A stretch of DNA of 64,000 nt, taken from Branchiostoma lanceolatum (lineage: Eukaryota; Chordata; Leptocardii; Amphioxiformes; Branchiostomatidae). The first letter of the stretch is position 1. Each line of letters begins with the position of its first letter. The stretch is taken from the NCBI RefSeq assembly GCF_035083965.1, contig NC_089731.1, positions 9,398,501 to 9,462,500 on the forward strand. The letters are read 5' to 3'. The position numbers and the translations under genes were made by a program. This document shows positions 22,862 to 34,430 of the stretch, piece after piece. The notes beneath the pieces were generated by a model. The model was given only the letters and a program-made list of their open reading frames with translations, was not told the DNA's origin and did not search any database.

Positions 22862-25800
22862 AATGAACGTACTGTACGTTGCCAAACCTGAATTCATTTT
22901 TTTTTTTTTACATCATAAAAATATTGGCGGCAACTGTACACAGAAATAATAGTTCAAAGCAATTGCAAACAATTTATCCATCACGGAGTACGCCAGAAAC
23001 TAGTTATCTTGTACCGTCCTACTGGGCAGTGAATGTGCCCTGTATCTCAATCTGAAGGGTTGACATCTTTCAGCTAGTGCTCAGTGCAAGTTTCTGACAA
23101 ATATGTCTTTTTTTGTAGTTGTATATTTTTCAGATTGGTAACTTATGTCTCTTCCTTCTTGCATCCCAGCCAGGAAGATGGCCGGACACTGGATTTGAAT
23201 GGACTGAACGCCTTGACACAGTATTTGAAATGTAACGGCAATGGCTCGATGAGTTATCATAAAACCAACAATCACATGTCAAAAAATTGACATGTCCATA
23301 GTTGATATATGATTGCTTCGACAACATTTCTCTCTGCACTGTTTTCTATCGTCTTTTCCTTGCCGTTTTGGTTACCATGTAATACATTGCCGATGCATTG
23401 TCCGTTAATCTTACTTCTCTCAGCTTTACCAAAAGGTATCAAATTCAAAATAAAGATTTATGGTTTGTTTATTTTCAATGGGAATTCCGAAATCCATCGC
23501 GCGCATGTCGGCATAGCAATGAGGCACAAAATCGATAATGTTAATCGTCCGAATCATTCAGTCGTCGAGTCGTCTGCACTGGCTAATCGTCTAATTCAAC
23601 TCTTACACATACAAAGTCGGTAGTTTTTGCTTCCGTTCAAAACGCACAATTAACTTGTCATATCTACCAGACGACGATATTTCTAAAATGTACATTATAT
23701 TGTAGTTCTTACTGGGGCAAAATAAAACTTCTGCCTAAAATGTTGCTTCGGATATAGATAATGTGTTTCTTCAAAATATCCAGTACCTACGTTTCATTAT
23801 TACCTGTCTGAAGCACTCTGTTTCAATAAATACCACTGTTTCATACTATGTTGAGAAAAGATTATTGCATTGTGCACTGACAGTATCTTATACTACAAAG
23901 TCTATTTTGCTCTTGCATATACTTAACACATCATAATTTTTAGCGCCGTGTTTGCAGAAACGTTACTCTCCAACCACAAACCTATAGTTTTCGAATTTCC
24001 AAATGTGCATGTGTATGATGGGGGGGGGGGTCATCAGAACTTCATAATAAAAGCATTGATGAGCTCCATGTTTGCTTATTCAGAATATATGAGCAGACTT
24101 GCTTGACTTCGTTTTCTGACAATCGGTTGATTTCGCCTGCCCTTTCCCGTGAGACAGCTCAATTAGCACAAGGATTACATGAAAACGCCTGGACATTAGA
24201 ACGTTCCCTGGACATTAATTAGTTAACGTTGCCGTGGTAACTAAATCCAGAAATACCATGCTTGGAACATTTAAACACATTCCTTGGCTAATTTAATAGT
24301 CACAATAGACAAGAAAGCAAACAAACTCAAGGACAAACCTATAACGTTTAAGGCCTTGCGTTATATCGTTAGGCAGTAATGAAGTTCCTATAAATCACGT
24401 TAGGTCCGTGCCCTTAAGAAAACCGGACCGTTCCGCCGACACGCCGTGCGATGACTGATGACACGGTTGGCTATGTTTTACCGGAAAGATGAGAGCCTGG
24501 GTCAAATGTCAAGCTGAACGTCAGATGAATCCAAGGACAACGACCAATCGCGTTAAGGCAATGACGTCATCCACCTCTAGATAGCAGCGGCTTTGTTTCC
24601 GGTGAAGGAATCCCTGAAAGAGAACAGTCTGGCTGACGAATTCAAAATCGTACACGCATGATGCAGAACATACGATCCCATGTCACGGTCCATAGAGAAA
24701 ATGTTATAGAAAAATGAGGATACAAATTTCCATGTCGTGCGCAGACACACATGTACAAATAAGATAGGGCACGCTCTTTTGAAGTTGTTTGGCATGGTAC
24801 ATTATGTATTACTTCAAATCATATAGATCTAAAGAACATGTCGCCTTAGTTGAAATGCCATTTTCTTTATCGTGAGTTTTTCTCTGCAAACGAGGAATGT
24901 GACTAAATGTTCTTAGTCTTCTATTTACGCTTGGTTGATATTCTATCAGCATTTTCCTTTTACATGTCCAACAAATTTTGTCAAAACCTAGCAATACTAG
25001 CATCGTATTCAGCGCTGTGCGATTAACAAACATCAATTGCTTATCAGTATCTGGCAATGGGTGTCGGGAAAACTTCTGAATAACGAGTCTGAAGAATGAA
25101 TTGATTTTCTAAGAGATATTCCGCCTCACGTACCCGATCTTTAATTTATGGCTCTTGGTGATGCATATGTTTCTCTATGGCATTGACTGACGGGTGCATA
25201 GCGGTTGCAGGGTTCCCTGACCATGTTAAGATCATTTCAATACTCGGAGTCGGACCCGATAGACGATATCCATCAGTCACCACTTGGGATTCTGTCTTCG
25301 ATTTTACGATAAGACAGTGGTAGGGCCAAGCGCGATCCGGGTCACCTTAAGACCAGTGAACGGTGTTTGTTTCCAAATAACGTCCGCTGAGACCACGGAT
25401 GATCTCTCAGGTAAGGTTCGTTGTGTTTTTGTTAAGGCTGTATCACTGAGCTATTGATATTTGATATGACGTTACCATATTATCTCATAGTTGATACGTT
25501 TTCTTGTCTGCAACGTCCCTCGTTTGGCCCCATCGTTTAACAAACATCAACATTTTTCCTTGTTTAGTAGGCTGGAAATTTCGCGTGTTTCAAGCGACAG
25601 GTACAGCCTTTTAGAAACACATTATCGATTTTTACCTATTTGGGGGAAGTACCATTATGTAAATTTGTTTTAAGAACAGATAGATATTACTGGGGCCTGT
25701 GAGGCGATAGGGGGTCAGAAGATAGTGAAGAAGGCAAGGGCGAGAGTTGGAGTGTGTGTATTTTCCCGTGATGTGACAGGACAACATTTAAAGGCTGGTA

Positions 25801-26517
25801 AGATCAACATCTTTATACAATCTTGGTACATCTTTGTATGAATTCCATATCTATAACATCATTGATATTTTTATGGTGTTTTTCATTGATCGTTCAATTC
25901 ATTATCAACTGAGCGTCTCCTGAATGACAACACAAGATGTAGAATGCATGTACTGCTAATTTCACCCCAGGCATACATATAGACTATCGTCTTTGATGGC
26001 CTTTAAACATACTCTGCATTGAGAACGTGATATCCGAAAAAATCGTGACTTGAATACGACTTGTAAGCGTCCAGTAATGGTATAAATGCCTTGAAAATTA
26101 CGTCCTATCTGCGTCCCGTCTTAAAACATAAGAGTAAGTTGATGTTCTTACATGTGCTTTACGTAGATAGCTCGATGTTACCGTTACAATAATATTAGTC
26201 ATAGTCGGAACACACACACACATGGAATGGCTGATGTCTGCCTTTAAAGGTCACAAAATATCAAGCAGTGAAAGGATGGCAACGGTAGTGTGATGTCGCT
26301 AGTAAACTTACAGACGGGGATATGACAGCGTATTGCTGCAGGTCACACATATCAACAACAAGGTCGATCAAGGGTGATCCGCGGCACTGCATTGATATTT
26401 TCTCTGCCTGCCTGTCTTCTGGCTACAAGATTAATATCATACGTAACCGTCAAGGGCATGTGCCAACGCTTCAACGTCGCAAACGGGATTTGTAAAGCAA
26501 CGTTAAAAGATTAAAAT
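22862..26517. other. Intergenic or intronic DNA without a recognisable gene
   Basis: No supported coding region. It holds an 11-G run at 24020-24030. A strong donor (CTCTCAG/GTAAGG) with exon end at 25410 could be an upstream 5' UTR exon of the gene at 30306, but this is unproven. Confidence 0.4.
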
Positions 26518-26519
26518 AG

Positions 26520-26965
26520 AGTGCTGGCTTTTGGATGAGCCGGCAACGTAAAAAGCCAAGTTCTGAGTAATAGCAAGAGTGAAAGAAGTTGCCTCCATTA
26601 AGCAAGCTTTGTGGCTGGACTTTTCCCCCAAGTCTCGGCGGCTGACAGACACTAGGTAGCAGACAGAAGACTGATATACATTTTCAAAAAAACACGTGAT
26701 AAGCCACAAAAAGGGCAAGCAACAAAGCTTGCTTTGCAGGCTAGAAAAAAGCAGATTTCCATTCAAAAATTCATGTTTTGGAGCTCCCCCCACCCCATGC
26801 TTGTCGGCTGACAGACGCCAGGTACATGTAGCTGCTAGAAAACTGATATGCAATCAGAACACAATACGTGATAAACCACAAAAAGTAGGGCAAGCAACAA
26901 AGCTGGCTTTGAAGGCTGGAAAAAAGCAGCTTCCCATTCAAGAATTCCTGTTTTGGAGCCAGAGT
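26520..26965. repeat. ~170-bp tandem repeat, about 2.5 copies
   Basis: 'ggctgacagac' recurs at 26639 and 26806. 'caaagcttgctttgcaggc' (about 26722) recurs as 'caaagctggctttgaaggc' (about 26898). 'cattcaaaaattcatgttttggagc' also recurs in altered form. A more diverged partial copy precedes these. Confidence 0.75.
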
Positions 26966-28780
26966 CTCTTGAGAGCAATGTCTCTGCATGTTTGATTGGG
27001 GACTATCCCAGCAGCGGACAGCAGCACAATCGCGCAATGTGTGTGATTTACCACCTTCCAAGACGCCTCCGCTGAGATTGCCTCTCGCGCTGAACGATCC
27101 ATTTAAATCTTACATGTCTCGGAGGGGTTGCTATCGTCTGAAGGAGAGGCCTGTTAACGGGTGTTTTCTTCTCTAGATCAGCAAGATCACTCAGGAAGCC
27201 GATTGCGATACGATAGCACTTTAAAAGGAAAATTTCACGGGGTAATTCTTTTTAAAACAGGAAATAAAGATCAATGCCAAAGGTTTAATGTGGTCGTAAA
27301 TTTCGCAGTAAAATGGCAATTAAAAGTAGATTTCTACTTGCTTTTATGTATGTAATTTACCAGTCAGCAACTCCTATGTTATCGTCATTTGTTGAAAAAA
27401 TTCATAAAAAATCAAGTGAATAGAGTGAATGCTAAACCGTACACCGTACGCAAGAAACTATTGATTTTCGGACAATAAAATCAAATTTTAAGAGCCGACA
27501 GAGTGACTCCGCCCTAGGCGTGGTGTTTATCAAGTGACTACAAAATGCCAGAGGTAGCCGATGTACAACATAATTAGAAAGCTAGGAGAATCAAGATATT
27601 TGCTGACTAATGTGCTTTGGTGTACACCCGGCATAGAAGAATGCGTCCGGTGCATCCATCGAGATGGTGGATATAGATATAATATGAGCACAAATTTACC
27701 TAGATTTTTGACAATCAATAGTAGGCATATTCTGACTTGTTTTCATTCAAGAAGGAATACTTTTTATATTTCTAACAGTAGCCGTACATTGTGATAATAT
27801 ACTAAGAGTAACATGACATTATAAAGAGGATGTAGAACGTAAGTATGAACATGGCTGTTGAGTGCATTGTCGCAACTTTCTGACTATTCTTACGGACTCA
27901 AAACAAATCTAAAGGCCATAGCATACTGCAGTTAATAACTAATAACCTACATCTAAAATTGTGCTTCGTATCGCTACACTGGGATGACTTATTGCATTCT
28001 AAAATAATGAGATCAACTGATATTAATTCACTCTAAATGGCGTTTGCGGTAATACAACGGAAAGCAGCATATCGAGCTAAGCAGTGGCTTTCTAGGTTAC
28101 ATTGAGTGAATTTGGGTCATCGTAAATTGCTTTTGAAACCAACATGTCGCCCTAGAAGTGCTAATGTTATAAACATGCCGTTAGAGTGTTATCGATTCAC
28201 AAGCAGATGTTCCTTACAACCTTTATACTCGAGCGTAACGACGTGCGTCAGACGAGAAATTGATACCAATGGGGAGGGGGGCGGTAACGATCAATGGGGA
28301 TCGATATGTAGGAATAAAGCTTAAATAGACATTTGAAGAAAAACGGCAGAAGGGTGCACACGTAAAATGATACTTTCATCATATTCAGGAAAAGGGGAGA
28401 GGAATATGAGAAAAATGATAAATTTTCATTTAATGAAGAAAGCTTAAACAGAGTATACAGGATATTGCATATAGATTATTTACGAAATCAATATCCCGAT
28501 GAGTAACATCCTTTGTTTTCATATTAAAAGTATTGAAGCTCGATCGATGTAAAGAAGCACTTTGCTTCTAAACCGAAATTACTACGCCTTGCAAAATGTA
28601 CACAAAGGTTTATGTAATAGCGGCTTTATGAACACTGTAATCCCCTTTTACAAGTGAAAATCCACGGGAGAGGCGATAAAACTACAATCTCCACGGCGAA
28701 TGGGTAGGCTGTTAAGATCACGCTGGGTTGTATTATGTGAAAAATATGTGTTGAAAATTCAACGATCCTTCGCTCGCACT
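26966..28780. other. Intergenic or intronic DNA without a recognisable gene
   Basis: No coding region, RNA gene or clear repeat could be supported here. Confidence 0.4.
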
Positions 28781-28993
28781 TTACTGTAAAGGGGGAATGT
28801 TCGTGGTGGTTTTATGTGTTTTTTTGTGGTGACGACCACTTCACCATCAACTTAAAACCACCGCGAACATTTTCGTTCTGTTTTCTGTTCGCCTACCGCT
28901 TATTTCAACCGTGAACTTAAAGCAACCACGAACACTCCAACTTCTCCCAATCGCGAAAATAAATCACCGCGAACATTTCCCATTTCACAGTAA
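28781..28993. mobile_element. Small MITE-like element with inverted ends
   Basis: A 213-bp element bounded by TTACTGTAAA and its near inverse TTTCACAGTAA. Both ends continue into 'gggaatgttcg' and 'cgaacatttccc'. The interior repeats 'accacgaac/aaccaccgcgaac'. It has no coding capacity. Confidence 0.65.
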
Positions 28994-29387
28994 TTCATAT
29001 TCCATGAAAATCAATCAACGATGACATGCATTCCCTCCTTCAGCTTCATTCAAGTTATATCATTGTCTTCTCGTTTGTTGATATCATCATTCAGAGTGTG
29101 TCTCGTTCTTGGTTATTCCACGTTGACTCATGAAATAACTGTACAATACCATGTACATTAGACCGGAAAAACACGTCAGTGGAAAAATTTGGGCTCCCTC
29201 TTCTGGATCCATTATCGTCCACCTACCCTAAAAAGGGCGGACTAAAATGGATAATGCGCATGTTATTAGCATCCGTTCAAGAGTACCTAGATCTATATTC
29301 ATTAAGAAGCTTTCAATGGGACTAAAGCAAGAAATGTCTTTATCGTTGTACAATGTACATGTCTATCATCTTCTTCATCTTATACAG

Positions 29388-29437
29388 TCTGAACATTAGA
29401 CCACTGCTCATCCCTGGTGCAGCGTCTACAGTACACG
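29388..29437 (+). other. Candidate 50-bp non-coding 5' UTR exon for the gene at 30306
   Basis: A pyrimidine-rich acceptor (TCTTCTTCATCTTATACAG) precedes a 50-base segment ending TACACG/GTGAGT. Spacing and strand fit an internal leader exon that would splice to the acceptor at 30290. Confidence 0.4.
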
Positions 29438-29883
29438 GTGAGTTATAAATGTGTGTTTGCATTTCTGAAACTATCATTTAAACCCAATTCTCATCAACTG
29501 CAGTGAATTGAATCACATTTGATGAAAACGTGCTATAATGGACCAGGATTTTATCCATCTGATTTCACATTGTTATAGACACGAAGGAATGATGTTGATA
29601 ACAAGTACACTATCATTTACTCTAGCCCGTCACAAATTATCATTTCCCTCATCTGTTCAATTACTTTCCTCCTCCGATGTTTATTGTCCATGGTTTCGTA
29701 GCGTTGCTGTTCAGCTCGACAGTTGTTGTTATCAGTTCAATAAGCATGCAAAAAAAGTTACTTACAAACAAGCAGTACTTTATCACGATTATATGAACAG
29801 AACTGAAATGTTGCAAATATGTCCTATTTGAGTGTTTATGTCTACACTGATTCTAGGATTCATTGTGTTCTAATTATGGTATA

Positions 29884-30202
29884 GGTAGATATAAGTGTAT
29901 GTGTGTAAATGCATGGGAATGTAAATGTATGTTGAAGTCTATATGTATATGTGTGTGTTTGTATGTATATTTGTGCATGTGTATGTGCATGTGTGTATAT
30001 GTATGTCACGGTAAGCATATGTGTATGTCCCTGTGTATTTGTCAATATGTGTATGTGCCAATATGTGTATGTGTATGTGTACATGTATGTGTACTATGTG
30101 TACTTTGTGTACTATGTGTACAATGTGTATGTGTATGTGTATGTGTACATGTATGTGTATGTGTATGTGAATGTGCATGCGCATGTGTATGTGTATGTAA
30201 AT
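29884..30202. repeat. Long TG-rich (GTATGT)n-like microsatellite just upstream of the gene at 30306
   Basis: About 320 bp of alternating TG/TA-rich hexamers, about 100 bases before the coding exon. Alternating purine-pyrimidine tracts can take up Z-DNA. Open frames on both strands here are repeat artefacts. Confidence 0.9.
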
Positions 30203-30305
30203 TTGAACCGTGAACATCTGAGTATACAAAGACATTTCCTTCGTTTGTCTCATGAGCTCGAGCATACTTAGATGATCTCTATATTTGCAGTGAACAGTGA
30301 CTAAG

Positions 30306-31427
30306 ATGGCAAGACGTTACACTATTCCGCTTCTTCTACTGCTGGCAATGGTGGAACCTCCAACCGTCATGGTGACAACTGCCCAGCGTCTTCATGGTGG
30401 AACCACAGCAAACAGCAGTTTGGAATTGCAGAACACGACTGTCTCTAATATTTCTAGCATATCAACAATGCAAAAGCCAAACACCAGTAAAAGCAGTATT
30501 AACCTAAAAGTCAATAACACAAATGTGAAAGAATCAGACATTTCGGCGTCTCCCAACTACAGTGCACCACATAACGTTGATTCAAATGAAACATTATGGA
30601 ACTCTAGTCGAATGGGAAATTATTTCAGCAAAGGTAAGCTAGAAGCTGAAGAGGTTCAAAGAACGGAACAGTTCTTTACAAATTTAGAAACTTATAAAGG
30701 CAAAGCTAACCAGACAAAGATATCCAATACGACCTACCAAAAACTCGAAAGGAACGAAGGGCCAAATACAACATGGAGGGATGTGACGAGAACTTTCATT
30801 GATAAAAAGTCTACAGTTGTGCCAGGAATAAATGACAGTCTTGAAGAAGAAAGTGTAACAACAGCCGAACCCACAGTAGGCCATGACTACATCGTGGTAC
30901 CACAGTCACAAAGGATTATCTGTGAGTATGACTTTGAAATTGGCTGTTTCCGTTCCAACGATGTCTATAACGGAAGTGACGTTGATCTAGCCGGCATTGT
31001 GGTCCTGATCAAAAACGTGACCTCCAGCTTAGCCACCATTGACTGGCGTGACTTCAACATATCCCAGCCTTTCCCGGAACCGTTTTACGTCTACGTCGAA
31101 TCATCGAAATTCAGCACAGAGGTCAGTCTCACCAAGAAATCCGGCGAATACGTCTTTAAGGGGCTCTTCTCCGGTGAGACGTACAATGCGTGTGTTCTGT
31201 CTGAAAGATGGGTGCAGAGAAATAAAGACTGCACACCTTGTTGTGGAAAGTTTAAGACGGAAGGAAAAGATGACCATATCTACGGATGGCCGCTGATAAA
31301 CAGACTGGCTATCGTCATAACAGCTTTCCTGTTCATAGTCGTTATGTGGGGAGTAGGGACTGCATGGTACTCAAACGACTACACTTTACTAGTAGAGGAA
31401 TCGGACTTTGCTCAAACTGGTTATTGA
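30306..31427 (+). CDS. FN3 single-pass membrane protein 2 (family member lacking the EGF domain)
   Basis: 373 residues in one exon. An acceptor (ATATTTGCAG, 30290) lies 15 bases before an ATG in good context (AAGATGG). The signal peptide MARRYTIPLLLLLAMVEP is very clear. Residues 30-205 are disordered, rich in Asn/Ser/Thr, with many N-x-S/T glycosylation sites. Where the paralogues have an EGF domain this one keeps only two Cys (IICEYDFEIGC). The FN3-like domain (about 225-325) keeps the strand-B Trp (TIDWRDF), the YNACV motif and a later Cys cluster (DCTPCC). TM is at about 334-354. The tail has YTLLVEESDF, like two paralogues. AATAAA at 31933 is a likely polyadenylation signal. It is probably a cell-surface glycoprotein with unknown partner. 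Confidence 0.82.
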   Translation: MARRYTIPLLLLLAMVEPPTVMVTTAQRLHGGTTANSSLELQNTTVSNISSISTMQKPNTSKSSINLKVNNTNVKESDISASPNYSAPHNVDSNETLWNSSRMGNYFSKGKLEAEEVQRTEQFFTNLETYKGKANQTKISNTTYQKLERNEGPNTTWRDVTRTFIDKKSTVVPGINDSLEEESVTTAEPTVGHDYIVVPQSQRIICEYDFEIGCFRSNDVYNGSDVDLAGIVVLIKNVTSSLATIDWRDFNISQPFPEPFYVYVESSKFSTEVSLTKKSGEYVFKGLFSGETYNACVLSERWVQRNKDCTPCCGKFKTEGKDDHIYGWPLINRLAIVITAFLFIVVMWGVGTAWYSNDYTLLVEESDFAQTGY

Positions 31428-31932
31428 GCTCTCTGTTTACGTGTTGAAGAATAGTGCAGATAGCAGACGGCGATCGCTGAACAACCGTACAGCGACCAAA
31501 ATTGGATTTGTATATTTCTTGATTTCATAATTGGAATATGACGCTAGATGTAAAAGTATGATTTAAAAGATGATGAAGCACACAAAAATTAAAGGTGTGT
31601 CGAGATCCAAGATTTGTAACCAAAGTAGCCAGAACAATGCAATATATCGATATAAAAAGATACCTCAGACATCCAATGTCACCACATCAGCTATTTATGC
31701 AGTTTACATCGTATGTTTTTTTATATCTAAATGATAAAAAGTGACCCTTTCTACTGTTGTCAAAACGATTCTTTTCCAAATGAATAGCCAAGATATATCT
31801 GTCACATATCAGTACCTGTATTGAATATTGTAGACTATACGTCCGACTCTAGGTCATAAGTGACGTGTTGTACAAATGAAGTAAGATTGTCATTCGAAAT
31901 TGTGATTCATGTTGCTACTTACTGTATAGGCC

Positions 31933-31938
31933 AATAAA
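31933..31938 (+). terminator. Polyadenylation signal AATAAA of the gene at 30306
   Basis: Located about 505 bases after the stop codon and followed by a T/G-rich stretch. Confidence 0.5.
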
Positions 31939-32049
31939 TGATGTAACTTTGCTTTTGTTTCCTGGATGTTATGTTTGATGCAACGATTCAGCGTTGGAAA
32001 CCGTTCAAGTACGTCAATAGGACGATACCGTACATTTATTATGTTTAGC

Positions 32050-32490
32050 CATACCTAAGTATGGCTCAACATATTGTTTTTATTATGTTGAGCCCATAAG
32101 TATGGGCTCAACATATTGTATTTGTCTGGTTCTTCTTCTCCTCCTGACAAATCTTCAAATGGCTTCTACTTCGCCATTTCTTACCCAACCGACCTGAAAT
32201 TTGGCATGGAGGTAAAGATGGCGAATACCCCCTGGCCCTTTTTTAATCATTTTGAAACAGGCCTTAAAATCATTTTTATGGAGGTTTTTTGGGGCATTTT
32301 TAGGCAATTTCTATATTTTTGGCTCCTGTGCCCTGGTATAACAAGCAAATGACCTGGAATTTGGCACAAGGGTGCCTTGAACATGTCCCTACAGGACTTC
32401 AATCACATTTCTGGTGTACATCACTTCAAAATGCTTCGTTTTGGGGACTTTTGGACCCGTTTTCAGACCAAAAACAGGTCAAAAGTGCTG
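32050..32490 (+). repeat. Dispersed repeat, copy 1
   Basis: Begins with a short hairpin (TTGAGCCCATA/TATGGGCTCAA). It continues with 'gacaaatcttcaaatggctt' and 'gacctgaaatttggcatgga'. A second direct copy lies at 34060-34430, so this is an interspersed repeat rather than a gene. Confidence 0.6.
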
Positions 32491-32739
32491 TCCCCGTTCC
32501 ATGTTCTATCTAAGAATCCATGTTCTATCTAAGGTTCCGGGCGTTCCATTTGCTGCTGGCCAAAGAACATGTGTTCTTTTCAGGTTACCTGAGGTCATGT
32601 TGCAGGTAAACACGCAAGCCTTTGCAGTAAGAAGCTCTTGGCGTCTCACCAGAAGAACCGCAGAGCTCTATGCGCATCAGTTCTGCGCAGCCTTCTCTAA
32701 GACGGCTTTTTCCGGGTCACGGCCGGACCCGGGTTGGAC

Positions 32740-33580
32740 CCTGCTGCATGGATCCACTTGGACCCAATTAGCTTTTTATACAGCGTGATAGTCCATTTCT
32801 TCACCTTTAAATTGATACCAAAGTTCCCAGGTGTTTTCCTAGGGAAACACCTTTGCCCCGAAATTAACTGCGACAATGTCGACATCGGTGTGGTGAAATT
32901 TCTGCCTAGTCATAACTACCGATCCACGCTCTCCTGTGCTTTGGACACTTTTTGATACATTTCGCGTGGCATGATAAATCTCTTTTCTTGGTATTATAAG
33001 CTGTATGAATGCGGCTACCACATGTAATGAAATAATTGACATTATGAAAATGAAGTACAGACCGGCAAAGGTTTTATTACAAGGTACCTTATCTTTTCAA
33101 AATAGTCAAATTTGGAGCCATCGCTTTCGAACTGTTGCGTTCCAACGAAGGAACCCAGACGGTACGTTCTATTTTTCTGCCGCGGGGGTCAGGCGAGGTC
33201 GCTGCCATGCTTCGGTGTTTGTGACTTTTTCAAAAACCTGTACAGTGCACTAGTAACCTTTTTCTGAATAAACGTGGCTACGATATGTCAGGAACAATAC
33301 TGCACGCGATAGCTACGACCATACAGCTGATTGTGTGATGGTATTAGCTTCATGATGCCGCTCAAAATGTAACAACTTGCCTGAAAATCGAAAGGAGTCA
33401 AGTCAGTTTCTGCTGCTTACGGAACAGATTTCGCCACTGTGAAGTCGACATTGTCGCAGTTAATTTCGGGGCAAAAGTGTTTCCCTAAAAAAAAAACACC
33501 TGGGAACTTAAGTATCAATTTAAACGTGAAGAAATGGACTATCACGCTATATAAAAATCTAGTTGGATCCAGGTGAACTG
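32740..33580. mobile_element. Element with ~150-bp inverted repeats (foldback-like)
   Basis: About 32745-32905 ('ggacccaattagctttttat' to 'gcgacaatgtcgacatcgg') is found inverted at about 33424-33575 ('gaagtcgacattgtcgcag' to 'gttggatccaggtg'). No transposase frame is present between the arms. It lies between the two copies of the flanking dispersed repeat. Confidence 0.65.
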
Positions 33581-34059
33581 TAAAAAAGACAAGCACACAT
33601 AAACTGACCAAAACATGGCTAATGTTTCGTAAGCCACGGCGTTTGCTGACATTCAGCAAAGTAAGAAATATGTATATGGTTGTACTGGGCAAATCCTGTA
33701 GATTTGAAAAAGTATAAACAATATGTAGGTCCGAGGTATTTTAGCTTCACGACAGGCAGTTGTTTACAGCCATGCAACGGGGTCAAATCGTGACGCGGCA
33801 AACGCCGTATCTAAGAAAATATAAACGCGTTCTAGAGTGACCTGTGGTTCGACTGTGTAGAGAGAATTTTTTTGCACGGGTGATTTTGGAACAGTCAATT
33901 TATGCATCGAGAGGGAGATTGGCAAATGTTGCCTTCCTACATGCAGTTAATATTTCGATTTGCCCAGGGGTTATTTTGGGACAGCCCACTTTTTGCATGA
34001 GGAGGAGTATGGGCGAAACATGCTGTATTTGCTCAGGGGCAAATGACGGCCTTTCTAGT

Positions 34060-34430
34060 TTTTACTCAGGTTTCTTCTCCTCCTTCTTCTCCTGTCAAAT
34101 CTTCAAATCGATTCATCTCTGTCATTTTTTGACCAAATGACCTGAAATTTGGTACAAAGGTAGTGTTGGCAAATACCCTTAGCCGTTTTTTTCTTTTTTT
34201 CGATATTGACCTTGAAAGTGATTTTATTGAGGTTTTTCTGACCAAAAACGTACATTTTGGCCTCCTGTGCTCTGGAAATACATCCAAATGACCTGAAATT
34301 TGCTATGGGGGTAGATTGAACAAATAGTCAAAGAACCCCATTCACACTTTTGGCACACATCACTTTAAAATACGATTTTGCAGGGTATTTTGGGGAGAAC
34401 ATTGGGTATTTTCCTCATATGACCTAAAGG
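34060..34430 (+). repeat. Dispersed repeat, copy 2
   Basis: Shares 'ttcttctcctgtcaaatcttc' and 'gacctgaaatttggtacaaa' with 32130-32480 in the same order and orientation, but lacks the leading hairpin. Confidence 0.55.

Noticed and set aside
22681-22863. Met/Cys/Val/Tyr repeat frames on the minus strand
   Set aside because: They come from the CATA microsatellite.
29860-30271. Long open frames on both strands with Tyr/Val/Cys or His/Ile/Thr repeats
   Set aside because: They are translations of the TG-rich microsatellite.
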